This document shows, piece after piece, positions 18,588 to 26,987 of a stretch of 64,000 nucleotides of DNA. The first letter of the stretch is position 1. Each line of letters begins with the position of its first letter. A program made the position numbers and the translations under genes. The notes beneath the pieces are model-generated. The model made no database searches. It was not told the DNA's origin and saw nothing but the letters and a program-made list of their open reading frames with translations. The DNA comes from Microbacteriaceae bacterium PS02070 (GTDB lineage Bacteria > Actinomycetota > Actinomycetes > Actinomycetales > Microbacteriaceae), in NCBI GenBank assembly GCA_029959865.1, contig JASCPE010000001.1, positions 248,001 through 312,000 on the forward strand, read 5' to 3'.

Positions 18588-20099
18588 TCAGGCGGGGGTG
18601 TCAGAACCGCCGGCCGCGGCGTGCTTCGCATTGGTGGCGGTCGCGACCGGCGTGGGCGCGTCGGTGGCTGTTTCCGTCTCCGGAGCTTCGCTGTACTCCT
18701 CCGAAAGGATCCGATACGACCGTGTCAGGAATGCGGAAAGAGCGATCGCGACCATCACGAGCCCGCCGATGACGAGGATCAGAGCGATGCCGCGCCCCAC
18801 TCCGTCGCCGAGAAGCCACCCCCAGGCCTGCTGGCCTTCAGGAGAGTCCATGTACGGGATGACCCAGAACTCTGCGATCGGCGCAATGAGGAACGATGTG
18901 ATCGGCGCGGCGGAAACCTCCAGCGCCATCGCGGCGCCGAACACGCGCCCTTGTTTCTCATACGGAACAACACGCTGGATGACGGTCTGCTCCGCCGACT
19001 CGATCACGGGAACGAGCATCATGTACAGCCAGATGCCGACGGCGTAGAGCCACCACCAGTCGCGGAGGGTGAAGACGGCGCCGAGGAGCCCCATGACTGC
19101 GACGGCGAGCAGGAGCGTGCGGATCGGGTTCTTACCGAGCCCCTTCGTTGCCACGACCGCCCCGCCGATGAGGAATCCGGTGGCGGTGACACCGAGCACG
19201 ATGCCCCAGATCTCTACGGGGAAGAGCATCAGCCCGTAGGGATCCATAAGGGCCATGTAGAGACCGCCGACAAGGTTGTTGAAGGTGGAGAAGAGAATGA
19301 GCGCGAACAGACCGGGGACCGCGCTGATCGCGGCCACGGCGCCGCGGACGTCGACGATCTTCTCCCGCTCGCCGCGCTCGGGGCGCGCCTCGGGCACCTT
19401 CAGCATCAGCAAGTGCAGGAACGGGAGGACCGTGAACACGAGCGCGATGATGAGCGTGGGTCCCATGCCGAGAAGCCCCACCGACAAGCCGGAGAAGACG
19501 CTCGTGACGACGAACGCGAGACCTTGTACGGTGCCGACGAGACCATTCGCGTTCGCGTGACGCTCGGTTGGCATGAGGAGCGTCACGGTGGTCGAGAGCG
19601 CGATGTTGCGCAGGTGCTCGACGACGGCTCCCGCCAGCAGCACCAGCGCGAAGATCCAGAACCACGGTCCGCCCAGGTTCAGCAGATCGTCCTCCGGAAG
19701 CGCGAAGTACAACGCCGTGCCGATGCTGAACGCGACCGCGGTGAGGAGCGCGGAGACGATCATCACCCGCTGTTTGCGGTGCCGATCGACGATCGTGCCG
19801 AACACCATCCCGAAAATTGCGAGCAGCAGCATGTACGCGCCGCCGATAATGCCGGTCGCGAGGACGGATTCGGTGCGCAGATACACCCAGAACGTCAGAG
19901 CGAACCAGAGGTAGCTCGTTGTGACGTTCGCGATCGCGGTGTTGATGAGGACGTGCAGGAAGATGCGCGGCCCGCCCGGCGGTGCAAGGGTCGTCTTCTC
20001 GCCTGATGCCGGCGACACCGCACCCGCATCGGTCTGTTCAGCTGGCGGCTGTGGTGCCGCACGCCAGCCTGGTTCGTCGACCCCACCCGTCTCTGCCAT
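18588..20099 (-). CDS. Major facilitator superfamily transporter (drug-efflux-like)
   Basis: A 503-aa protein with about twelve membrane segments. The loop-2 signature appears as FGMVFGTIVDRHRKQRVMIV, and ERGEREKIVDVRGAVAAI lies in the central cytoplasmic loop. It resembles the DHA3/MefA-like group of MFS efflux proteins. The N- and C-terminal tails are Ala/Thr/Pro-rich and predicted cytoplasmic. I used ATG at 20099 because TACTGT precedes it by 6 nt; an ATG eleven codons upstream has no such signal. The substrate is unknown and there is no regulator beside it. Confidence 0.85.
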   Translation of the reverse strand: MAETGGVDEPGWRAAPQPPAEQTDAGAVSPASGEKTTLAPPGGPRIFLHVLINTAIANVTTSYLWFALTFWVYLRTESVLATGIIGGAYMLLLAIFGMVFGTIVDRHRKQRVMIVSALLTAVAFSIGTALYFALPEDDLLNLGGPWFWIFALVLLAGAVVEHLRNIALSTTVTLLMPTERHANANGLVGTVQGLAFVVTSVFSGLSVGLLGMGPTLIIALVFTVLPFLHLLMLKVPEARPERGEREKIVDVRGAVAAISAVPGLFALILFSTFNNLVGGLYMALMDPYGLMLFPVEIWGIVLGVTATGFLIGGAVVATKGLGKNPIRTLLLAVAVMGLLGAVFTLRDWWWLYAVGIWLYMMLVPVIESAEQTVIQRVVPYEKQGRVFGAAMALEVSAAPITSFLIAPIAEFWVIPYMDSPEGQQAWGWLLGDGVGRGIALILVIGGLVMVAIALSAFLTRSYRILSEEYSEAPETETATDAPTPVATATNAKHAAAGGSDTPA

Positions 20100-20190
20100 G
20101 CGCCGACAGTACCTTCCCCTTCCGACATGCACGAGACCGAAAAGGAAATACCGTCTACCTCATCCCACTCCCGCGCCTGTCCAGAGCAAG

Positions 20191-20380
20191 GCACGTCGCC
20201 CGCCCCCGCCGGACGCCCCCTTCCCGCGTCCCCCGCGAGGCAACGCACGTCGCCCAACCACCACCTCCGCCGGCTGGCTCGTCCCCCTCCCGCCTCCGCC
20301 ACGGAGGCACCGCACGTCGGCCGACCACCACCCCCGCCAGCTGGGTCTTCCCCCTTCGCCCCACCGTGGGACACCGAAGA
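20191..20380. repeat. Three imperfect GCACGTCGSCC-containing repeats in a C-rich gap
   Basis: The 353-nt gap between the divergent MFS and threonine aldolase genes (20100-20452) has no convincing gene. It contains three imperfect repeat units starting at 20191, 20245 and 20312. Each begins GCACGTCGSCC; the second and third continue ACCACCACCYCCGCC and then a GGCTGG/AGCTGG-like block. A 7-bp palindrome (GCCTCCG/CGGAGGC, 20292-20308) precedes the third unit. The plus strand is strongly C-rich. Confidence 0.6.
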
Positions 20381-20452
20381 TGGCTGCGGGGTCGCCGCCC
20401 TCTGGCAGATCGCCGCTCGGTGCCCGAGCCGCGACAGCTAGGCTGAGTCGTC

Positions 20453-21520
20453 GTGAGCACCCCGCACGACCCCGCCATCCGCGCCTTCGCAAGCGACAAC
20501 TACTCGGGCATCCACCCGGACGTGCTCGCGGCCATCGCCGCAGCCAATCAGGGGCAGCAGATTGCCTACGGAGACGACGCGTACACGGCGCGGCTGCAGG
20601 ATCTCTTCGTGGAGCACTTCGGCGATGGTGTCGAGGCGTTCCCGGTGTTCAACGGCACGGGCGCGAATGTCACGGCTCTGCAGTCCATGCTTCCGCGCTG
20701 GGGTGCGGTGATCGCGGCATCGACGGCCCACATCAACGTCGACGAAGGCGGCGCCCCCGAGCGTGTCGCCGGGATCAAGCTCCTGACCGTGCCCACGCCG
20801 GACGGCAAACTCACCCCCGAGCTCATCGACCGCGAAGCATGGGGTTGGGGCGACGAACACCGGGCTCAGCCGCTCGTCGTCTCCGTGACGCAGTCGACCG
20901 AACTCGGCACCGTCTACTCCCCCGACGAGCTGCGCGCGATCACTGACCATGCGCACGAACTCGGCATGCGGGTGCACGTCGACGGAGCCCGCATCTCGAA
21001 CGCTGCCGCCTCGCTCGGGTTGTCTCTGCGTGAGATCACCCGCGACGTCGGAGTCGATGTGCTCAGCTTCGGCGGCACGAAGAACGGCGCCATGTTGGGC
21101 GAGGCGATCGTCGTACTCGACCCGGCCGCATCGGATGGTCTGCGGTTCTTACGCAAGCTCAACATGCAGCTCTCCAGCAAGATGCGTTTCGTCTCCGCCC
21201 AGCTGATCGCACTCCTCGAGAACGACCTGTGGCGCCGCAACGCGGAACACGCGAACACGATGGCGCAGCGTCTGCGCTCAGGCATCGAGGCGGCGCAGGA
21301 GGCGGGAACGATCTCGGGGGTCGAGTTCACTCAGCCGACGCAGGCCAACGGGGTCTTTGCGACTCTTCCCGAGGGCGTTGCGGATCAGTTGCGTGAGCAC
21401 TTCCGCTTCTACGACTGGGATGCCGCGCGCCGCGAGGTGCGGTGGATGTGCGCGTTCGACACGGACGCCGCCGATGTCGACGCCTTCATCGCGACCCTCG
21501 CCGAGCTCACCTCCCGCTGA
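20453..21520 (+). CDS. Threonine aldolase family protein (low-specificity L-threonine aldolase)
   Basis: A 355-aa PLP enzyme of the beta-eliminating lyase/threonine aldolase family. It starts with the typical FASDNYSGIHPDVLAAIAAA and contains FPVFNGTGANVTAL, the aspartate and arginine in MRVHVDGARISNAAASLG, and the PLP lysine in LSFGGTKNGAMLGE. The family cleaves L-threonine or allo-threonine to glycine and acetaldehyde. The start is GTG at 20453, with TAGGCT 8 nt upstream and no ribosome binding site, so it is probably leaderless. It stands alone. Confidence 0.9.
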   Translation: MSTPHDPAIRAFASDNYSGIHPDVLAAIAAANQGQQIAYGDDAYTARLQDLFVEHFGDGVEAFPVFNGTGANVTALQSMLPRWGAVIAASTAHINVDEGGAPERVAGIKLLTVPTPDGKLTPELIDREAWGWGDEHRAQPLVVSVTQSTELGTVYSPDELRAITDHAHELGMRVHVDGARISNAAASLGLSLREITRDVGVDVLSFGGTKNGAMLGEAIVVLDPAASDGLRFLRKLNMQLSSKMRFVSAQLIALLENDLWRRNAEHANTMAQRLRSGIEAAQEAGTISGVEFTQPTQANGVFATLPEGVADQLREHFRFYDWDAARREVRWMCAFDTDAADVDAFIATLAELTSR

Positions 21521-21538
21521 CCCGCCACACCCCCGCCC

Positions 21539-21777
21539 ACACAACTGCGGCGGCGTCGCCACCCGCGTCCCGACCCCGGCACAACTGCGGCGGTGTCGCC
21601 ACCACGCGTCCCGACGCCTGCACGACTGCGGCGTCGCCGCCCAACACGCCGACGGTCAGTCTCCGACTCGCGGCGTGTCGCCCCTCCACGCCGCAGTTGT
21701 GCCGGCCAGGTGCTCGCCAGATCTGTCGGCGCGGCGGGAGCTCGACGGGCGCCACGGACGCGCGCCGCAGTCGTGCG
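21539..21777. repeat. Palindromic repeat cluster (ACAACTGCGGCGT family), left of the M3 peptidase gene
   Basis: The 305-nt gap 21521-21825 has no gene but several copies of CACAACTGCGGCGt/g. Two direct copies start at 21539 and 21580, each followed by GTCGCCACC and GCGTCCCGAC. A third copy at about 21620-21702 forms a two-level palindrome: outer arms ACGACTGCGGCGT/ACGCCGCAGTTGT and inner arms ACACGCCG/CGGCGTGT. A lone inverted half (CGCCGCAGTCGTGC) lies near 21763. The family matches the repeats at 23817-24042. Confidence 0.75.
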
Positions 21778-21825
21778 GGCGACGCAGGCCTCGGGCCCGC
21801 CGGCCGGCCGACGGCGCCGGTGTGG

Positions 21826-23742
21826 TTACTCGCCGGCGAGCCAGGCGCGGTAGGAGTCGAAGGAGTAGGGCCGCCCGAGGAAACTCTCCACCATGTCGCC
21901 CGCGTCACGGCTCGCCCCGCGCTCCAGGATCTCCTGGCGGTAGCGGGCCGCGACGGTCGGGTTCATGAGGTCACCATCGAACGCGGAGAGCAGATCCCGC
22001 GCGATGACGAGGCTCCACTGGTACGTATAATAGCACGCACCGTAGCCGGTGAGGTGCCCGAAGCCGGCATACGTGTGCGAGCCCCGCAGCGGCCGGACCG
22101 GACTCGTGACGGAGTACCAGTGCTCGGTCGCTTCGAGAAGATCGGCGGGTCGGTCCACGTGCAGGTGATACGACGTCTGCGCGTGGCCGAGCTGGCGCCG
22201 CACCTCCAGAGCGCGTCCGAACGCATCCGCGACCCGCATGCGCTCGACGAGGTCGCGCGGAATCGGGTTGCCCTCGGCATCGGCGGTGAAGCCGGCGAGA
22301 ACATCCGGGTCCCACGCCCATTCCTCGAGAAGCTGACTGGGTGCTTCGACGAAGTCCCACTCCGTTTCCAGGCCCGACAGCGACGCGAACCGCGCGTGCG
22401 CACCACCGAGGATGAGGTGAACGAGGTGGCCGAACTCGTGGAAGAACGTGACGACCTCATCGTGCTCCATCAGACCGCGCGAGAAGTTGCACAACAGGGT
22501 GCCCTCCGGGAGGAACTTTCCGGCCACGCCCGTGATCATGCCGAAGCACGCCGCGTGGTTGTACTTGCCCTCACGCGGGTGGAGGTCCAGGTGGATGCGG
22601 CCGATCCGATCGCCGTCGCGCAGAACGTCGTAGCTGCGCACGTCCTCGTGCCAGGTCGTCTCCGGGGACTCCTGGTAGGTGAGACCGAGAAGGCGTCCGG
22701 TGACCTCCAGCACCCCGGGCAGCACGCGCTCGAACGGGAAGTATCCGCGCACTTCCTGCGCATCGACGGAGTAGTCGTCACGCTTGAGCGCGCCGAGCAG
22801 GTACCAGTAATCGGAGATCAGCACGGCGTCCGCGTCCGGCGCATCCTGGCGAAGACGCGTGAGCAGGCGGTCGTACTCCTGATCGGCTGCGGCGCGCGAT
22901 GCAACATCGAGATCGTCGAGGAAGGTACGGATCGCGGAGCTGGAGCCGATCATGCGCGTCTCGGTCTCGTAATCGGCCCAGTCGCCGTAGCCGAGGAGTT
23001 CAGCCCGTTCGGCGCGCACGGAGAGGAGTTCGCTCAGCACCGTGTCGTTCTCCGGCCAGGCGAGATCGCCGTACGTGGCGACGAGTTCGGTGCGCAGTTC
23101 ACGATCGGTGGCGTACTCGCGCACCGGCATCAGGTCGGGGTACTCGGTCGTCAGTGTGACCAAGCCCTCCTCATCCGCCGGATGCGACGCAAGGAAGTCA
23201 TCGGGCAGACCCGCCAGACGATCAGCCGCGACACGGATCTCGCGCTTTCCATCGCGGATGTTCCGGCTGAACTCGATCGACAGCTCCGAATCACGATCGG
23301 CGAGGGCGCGAAGGCGCTCCCGGGTGGCCTCGTCGCGGTCGACACCCGAACGGCGGAAGTCTCGCAGTGCTCGCTCGAGGATGCGCTGCTCGTCGCGGTC
23401 AAGCGCGTCGGGGTCGATCGCGGCCAGCGCGTCGTACAGGTCGCGATCGAGTCCGCGCGCCGTGGCCTGGGCTTCAACCTTCTGCACCGTCTCCTCGGCG
23501 GCATCGCGAATCGCGGCGTCGGGGTGCGCGTATGCAAGGAGGTACGGCTCGGTCGCCGCGTCGGTGTACAGCCGCACGGCCTCGTCCCAGAGGGCGATGC
23601 GCTCGGACGCGGAGAGGTCGCTGCCCGCCTTCAGCTGGTTGTCGAGGTCATCTGCTTCGGCCAGCCGCGCGGCGGGCTTGCCCGTGACGTAGGTGACCCA
23701 GTCGTCGTGGCGGGTGGGGAACGAGAGCGGCTCGAGACTCAT
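21826..23742 (-). CDS. M3 family metallopeptidase (oligopeptidase-like)
   Basis: A 638-aa zinc peptidase. The catalytic motif is VVTFFHEFGHLVHLIL (HExxH). The downstream zinc-ligand glutamate is in GLETEWDFVEAPSQLLEEW, the typical M3 context, and the substrate-binding tyrosine/glycine region is SHTYAGFGHLTGYGACYYTY. M3 enzymes such as thimet oligopeptidase and Dcp cleave short peptides in the cytoplasm, and there is no signal peptide. ATG at 23742 is preceded by TAGGCT with a 6-nt gap. The gene is flanked on both sides by copies of the same palindromic repeat family. Confidence 0.92.
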   Translation of the reverse strand: MSLEPLSFPTRHDDWVTYVTGKPAARLAEADDLDNQLKAGSDLSASERIALWDEAVRLYTDAATEPYLLAYAHPDAAIRDAAEETVQKVEAQATARGLDRDLYDALAAIDPDALDRDEQRILERALRDFRRSGVDRDEATRERLRALADRDSELSIEFSRNIRDGKREIRVAADRLAGLPDDFLASHPADEEGLVTLTTEYPDLMPVREYATDRELRTELVATYGDLAWPENDTVLSELLSVRAERAELLGYGDWADYETETRMIGSSSAIRTFLDDLDVASRAAADQEYDRLLTRLRQDAPDADAVLISDYWYLLGALKRDDYSVDAQEVRGYFPFERVLPGVLEVTGRLLGLTYQESPETTWHEDVRSYDVLRDGDRIGRIHLDLHPREGKYNHAACFGMITGVAGKFLPEGTLLCNFSRGLMEHDEVVTFFHEFGHLVHLILGGAHARFASLSGLETEWDFVEAPSQLLEEWAWDPDVLAGFTADAEGNPIPRDLVERMRVADAFGRALEVRRQLGHAQTSYHLHVDRPADLLEATEHWYSVTSPVRPLRGSHTYAGFGHLTGYGACYYTYQWSLVIARDLLSAFDGDLMNPTVAARYRQEILERGASRDAGDMVESFLGRPYSFDSYRAWLAGE

Positions 23743-23816
23743 CCCTCGAGCCTACGTCTCCAGGCCCGCGCAGGCACCCGCCCGGCACCTCGAGAGCGAG
23801 AGCGCGGCAAGCGCGA

Positions 23817-24042
23817 CGCACAACTGCGGCGTGCACACGCGACACGCCGCCACGGGCCGACCTCACCTCGGCGTGTCGCGCACCGACGCCGCAGCTGTGC
23901 GCAGCCGCCAACTCGATCTGCGGGAGGCGCCACCACCGACCAAGGCTTCCCCGCCCCGACATAACTGCGGCGTGCACGCGCGACACGCCGACTCGGACCG
24001 ACCTGGACCCGGCGTGTCACCGCCCGACGCCGCGATTGTGCG
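23817..24042. repeat. Two 85-bp palindromic repeats (ACAACTGCGGCGT family), right of the M3 peptidase gene
   Basis: Two tandem copies, 23817-23901 and 23958-24042, align end to end. Each has an outer arm (ACAACTGCGGCGT-like), inner arms GACACGCC and GGCGTGTC, a central CCGACCT block and a closing inverted outer arm. The gap 23743-24156 holds no gene apart from these. From 24096 to 24167 an 18-bp G-rich direct repeat (GAGGGGGTCAGCGGAGGG) occurs twice, 54 bp apart; the second copy includes the NUDIX stop codon. Confidence 0.8.
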
Positions 24043-24156
24043 TCTTGAGCTCGGCCGATGGGTCACGCGGCGCGGGCGACCGAGGGGGCGAGGCGGAGGG
24101 GGTCAGCGGAGGGGCCGGACGACCGGGGGCGAGGCCGAGGTACGAGACAGAGGGGG

Positions 24157-24786
24157 TCAGCGGAGGGCGCCGACGGAGGCGAGGGCCAGCCGTACGAGAG
24201 TGGCGCGGCCACCTTCCATCTCGGAAGCGAGGGCATCGGAGGCGGCTTCCTCGGGCGGCATCCACGTCACTTCGAGGGCGTCCTGGCGGGGCTGGCACGT
24301 GCCGGTCACCGGAACGACGAACGCGAGTGAGACGGCGTGCTGACGATCATCGTGGAACGCGCTCATGCCGGGCAGCGGGAAGTACTCCGCAACGGTGAAC
24401 GGCACCGGCGACGGAGGCAAGAGCGGGAAGGCCATCGGCCCGAGGTCGTTCTCCAGATGACGGAACAGCGCGTCGCGCACCGTCTCGCCGTAGCGGACAC
24501 GGCCCGAAACGATCGAGCGGGTGATCTCCCCCACCGGCGTCGCCCGCAGCAGGATGCCCACCTCGGTCACGGTGCCCACCCCGTCGGTGCGCACCGGCAC
24601 CGCTTCGACGTACAGCATCGGCAAGCGACGACGCGCTTCGGCCAGTTCGACTTCGCTCAACCAGGCGGGGTTGGACACTCCACCGGCACGCGCCCCGATT
24701 CCCGACCCGATGTCACGCAGCGGATCGCGCGGGGTCCCGTCATCGTCACGCTCGTTCGGATCGGGATCAGGAGTACGGACGGCCAT
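24157..24786 (-). CDS. NUDIX-hydrolase-family protein (DUF4916-like)
   Basis: A 209-aa protein whose core resembles the NUDIX-fold family once called DUF4916: LPMLYVEAVPVRTDGVGTVT, EVGILLRATPVGEITRSIVS, GRVRYGETVRDALFRHLEND. The canonical Nudix box GX5EX7REUXEEXGU is not intact; GRVRYGETVRDALFRHLEND replaces it, lacking the REXXEE core. Pyrophosphohydrolase activity is therefore doubtful. The first 40 residues are acidic and disordered-looking. ATG at 24786 with TATACA 6 nt upstream suggests a leaderless mRNA. It is divergent from the esterase gene 48 nt away. Confidence 0.7.
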   Translation of the reverse strand: MAVRTPDPDPNERDDDGTPRDPLRDIGSGIGARAGGVSNPAWLSEVELAEARRRLPMLYVEAVPVRTDGVGTVTEVGILLRATPVGEITRSIVSGRVRYGETVRDALFRHLENDLGPMAFPLLPPSPVPFTVAEYFPLPGMSAFHDDRQHAVSLAFVVPVTGTCQPRQDALEVTWMPPEEAASDALASEMEGGRATLVRLALASVGALR

Positions 24787-24834
24787 GTGTCATGTATATC
24801 AACCACCGTCACCCGCCCCTGACAGGATGGGAAC

Positions 24835-25494
24835 ATGAATCACGTTCCTCCCCTCGACGCGGCAGCGGTGCTCTGGTCGGCCCCCGAGGACGAACGCATC
24901 GGACGTCCCATGCTCGTACTCCTGCACGGCTACGGCTCCGATGAACGCGACCTGTTCAGCCTCGCCGACCTTCTCCCCGACGAGTTCATCGTCGCGGCCG
25001 TCCGTGCCCCACTGGCACCCCCCTTCCCGATGCCCGGGTATGCCTGGTATCCGATCGATGACCTGTCCTCGCGTGACAGCAGCCAGACCACGACCTCTGC
25101 CGAGCGCCTCCTGGAATGGCTCGATGACACCGTCCCTGCCGAAATCACCCTCGGCTTACTCGGCTTCTCTCAGGGAGCCGCAATCGCGCTCCAGGCTCTG
25201 CGGCTGCGCCCGGACCGCTTCGCGTTCGCGGTGAACCTGTCCGGCTACGTGAGCCCGGGCGAACTCCCCACCGATGCCGACCTCGCCGAGCACCGTCCAC
25301 CGGTGTTCTGGGGGCGCGGTGCCGTCGATAATGTGATCCCGCAGCCGCTCATTCAGCACACCATCGAGTGGCTGCCACCCCGGGTGGACTTGGTCGGCAG
25401 CGTCTACCCGGGCCTTGGTCATAGCGTGTCCCAGAACGAACTCGACGACGTCACCACGTTCCTCAAGAAACAGCTCGAGAACATCGAAGCCTGA
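24835..25494 (+). CDS. Alpha/beta-hydrolase, phospholipase/carboxylesterase family
   Basis: A 219-aa alpha/beta-hydrolase with the oxyanion segment VLLHGYGSDERDLF, the nucleophile elbow GLLGFSQGAAIAL, a likely acid in FWGRGAVDNVIP and the catalytic histidine in YPGLGHSVSQNEL. This matches the small carboxylesterase/phospholipase group related to YpfH and acyl-protein thioesterases. It is cytoplasmic, with no signal peptide. The substrate is unknown. The ATG has CAGGAT 6 nt upstream and no ribosome binding site. Confidence 0.88.
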   Translation: MNHVPPLDAAAVLWSAPEDERIGRPMLVLLHGYGSDERDLFSLADLLPDEFIVAAVRAPLAPPFPMPGYAWYPIDDLSSRDSSQTTTSAERLLEWLDDTVPAEITLGLLGFSQGAAIALQALRLRPDRFAFAVNLSGYVSPGELPTDADLAEHRPPVFWGRGAVDNVIPQPLIQHTIEWLPPRVDLVGSVYPGLGHSVSQNELDDVTTFLKKQLENIEA

Positions 25495-25590
25495 AGACGA
25501 ACCCCTCCAGCACCCGACCTCCGGGTCAGTCCGGCACCAGATGCTGAGGCCGGGCAGCGTGTGCCGCGCGCCATCGCGTTCGCCCGTGCG

Positions 25591-26307
25591 TCAGCCCTCC
25601 GCGGCAAGGACGGCGCCGATGAGCGGTCCGACCCCGCCACCCCACACCGGTCCATGCCCGGGAAGAACCCACCGCGCCTCGATGCTACGCAGACGAGCAA
25701 GGGACGCACGCGCGGCGTCCGGATCGTCAGTGAACGGAGCAGGTTGCGGCCCCTGCCGACCGGTCAGGACGTGACGCGTCGTGAGAGCATCCCCCACGGC
25801 GAGCGCGTTAAACGAGGGAAGGTGCACGGCGATCGAACCCGGCGAATGGCCGGGCACGGAGATGATCCGAGGCGATCCGGGGAGGTCGAGCACCTCGCCG
25901 TCCGTCACCGCGACCACGTCGGTGAGGTGTTGAGCGTGCAGCCCGCCATGGGTGAGGGCGGTCGCGATGAACCGCATGGCAGGCCATGGCTTCCACCGCG
26001 GCGTCGAGGTGGGCGGCGGAGCAGTGACACCACGCGCCCTGTCCGCATCGGCCTCGTGGACGTACACGGGGATTCCGTACTCGCTGCGCAGCGCTTCCGC
26101 GAACCCGATGTGGTCGACGTCGCCGTGAGTGAGGACGATGCCGGAGATGTCCCGCTCGCCCAAACCGAGCGCATCCAACTCGGCACGCAGGTTCCGCCGA
26201 TAACCGGGCAGAGCAGCGTCGATGAGCGTCGCACCGCCCGCTGTCACGACGAGGTATGCAGCGACGCGATCGTCGCCTATGCGGTGCAGGCCCGGGGCGA
26301 TCTCCAT
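25591..26307 (-). CDS. MBL-fold metallo-hydrolase
   Basis: A 238-aa metallo-beta-lactamase-fold protein with motif 1 IVLTHGDVDHIGFAEAL (T-H-x-D-x-D-H), a metal-site histidine in VPGHSPGSIAVHLP, the bridging aspartate in NALAVGDALTT and a final histidine in WVLPGHGPVWGG. The substrate is unknown. It is divergent from a TetR-type regulator across 54 nt, and TATCGT lies 7 nt upstream of its ATG. A palindrome between the two genes suggests that the regulator controls this hydrolase. Confidence 0.88.
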   Translation of the reverse strand: MEIAPGLHRIGDDRVAAYLVVTAGGATLIDAALPGYRRNLRAELDALGLGERDISGIVLTHGDVDHIGFAEALRSEYGIPVYVHEADADRARGVTAPPPTSTPRWKPWPAMRFIATALTHGGLHAQHLTDVVAVTDGEVLDLPGSPRIISVPGHSPGSIAVHLPSFNALAVGDALTTRHVLTGRQGPQPAPFTDDPDAARASLARLRSIEARWVLPGHGPVWGGGVGPLIGAVLAAEG

Positions 26308-26321
26308 GACGGCTACGATAC

Positions 26322-26338
26322 TTAGCCTTCATGGCTAA
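26322..26338. promoter_or_regulatory. Palindrome between MBL hydrolase and TetR genes (candidate operator)
   Basis: TTAGCC and GGCTAA form a 6-bp inverted repeat with a 5-nt spacer. It lies next to the -10-like TATCGT of the hydrolase and 24 nt before the TetR start. A related TAGCCTATA sequence follows at about 26345. The position suits a TetR operator that represses both genes. Confidence 0.55.
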
Positions 26339-26361
26339 TGTCAATAGCCTATAGTGGTGCC

Positions 26362-26913
26362 ATGCCAGCGCCCTCGCGAATCCACCGTGATCAGGTCGTC
26401 GCCGCCGCCCGCGTGTTGCTGGAGCGCGGCGACTCGGCGCTGACGATGCAGGCCGTCGCACGCGAAGTCGGAGTGCGGGCGCCATCGCTGTACAAGCACG
26501 TGCGTGATCGCGATGATCTCGTCGGCCTCATCCGCGATGCGACGATCGTCGACCTCACCGAGGGCATGCTCGAGATCGATGCACCCTCGGCGTCTGATCG
26601 AATCATCGCGTACGCGCGCCACGTCCGTGCGTTCGTCGCGCGCTGGCCGCTCGGATCACAGCTCTTGTTCCAGCGCGCCGACGCCCACTCGACCCGCGAC
26701 CTTCTGCAACGCGCAGCAGCGCCGGTGGTGCGCACCTGCGCTGAGTTGGTGGGGCATCCGCACGCTCTCGATGCCGCACGCACCCTCACCGCGTGGGTGT
26801 ATGGGTTTTCCCGCATGGAGCAGGCCGACGCCTTCAATCTTGGCCACGACACCGACCGCGCGTTCGAATTCGGACTGAAGACCATCGTCGGCACGATGAC
26901 TCCCACCCGGTGA
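26362..26913 (+). CDS. TetR/AcrR-family transcriptional regulator
   Basis: A 183-aa TetR regulator. The HTH is clear: RIHRDQVVAAARVLLERGDS, then LTMQAVAREVGVRAPSLYKH with VRDRDDLVGLI closing it. This belongs to the TetR group with a WHG/TetR_C-like C-terminus, seen here as AYARHVRAFVARWPLGSQLL and DAARTLTAWVYGFSRMEQ. ATG at 26362 has TATAGT 6 nt upstream, supporting this start over one eight codons earlier. It is divergent from the MBL hydrolase, its probable target. Confidence 0.87.
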   Translation: MPAPSRIHRDQVVAAARVLLERGDSALTMQAVAREVGVRAPSLYKHVRDRDDLVGLIRDATIVDLTEGMLEIDAPSASDRIIAYARHVRAFVARWPLGSQLLFQRADAHSTRDLLQRAAAPVVRTCAELVGHPHALDAARTLTAWVYGFSRMEQADAFNLGHDTDRAFEFGLKTIVGTMTPTR

Positions 26914-26987
26914 CGTCTGCGGCATGTCACCGGCCCCCACGATTTCGCACGGACCGTTCCTTGCGCGCACAGATTTAGAATCGACGG

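Noticed and set aside
21442..23964. An 840-codon plus-strand open frame opposite the M3 peptidase
   Set aside because: The minus-strand gene carries the HEFGH motif and family-wide conservation. The plus frame is low-complexity Arg/Val-rich sequence and runs into repeats.
21539..24042. The repeats around the M3 gene as insertion-sequence ends
   Set aside because: The copies are palindromes in several orientations, no transposase lies between them, and no target duplication was seen.
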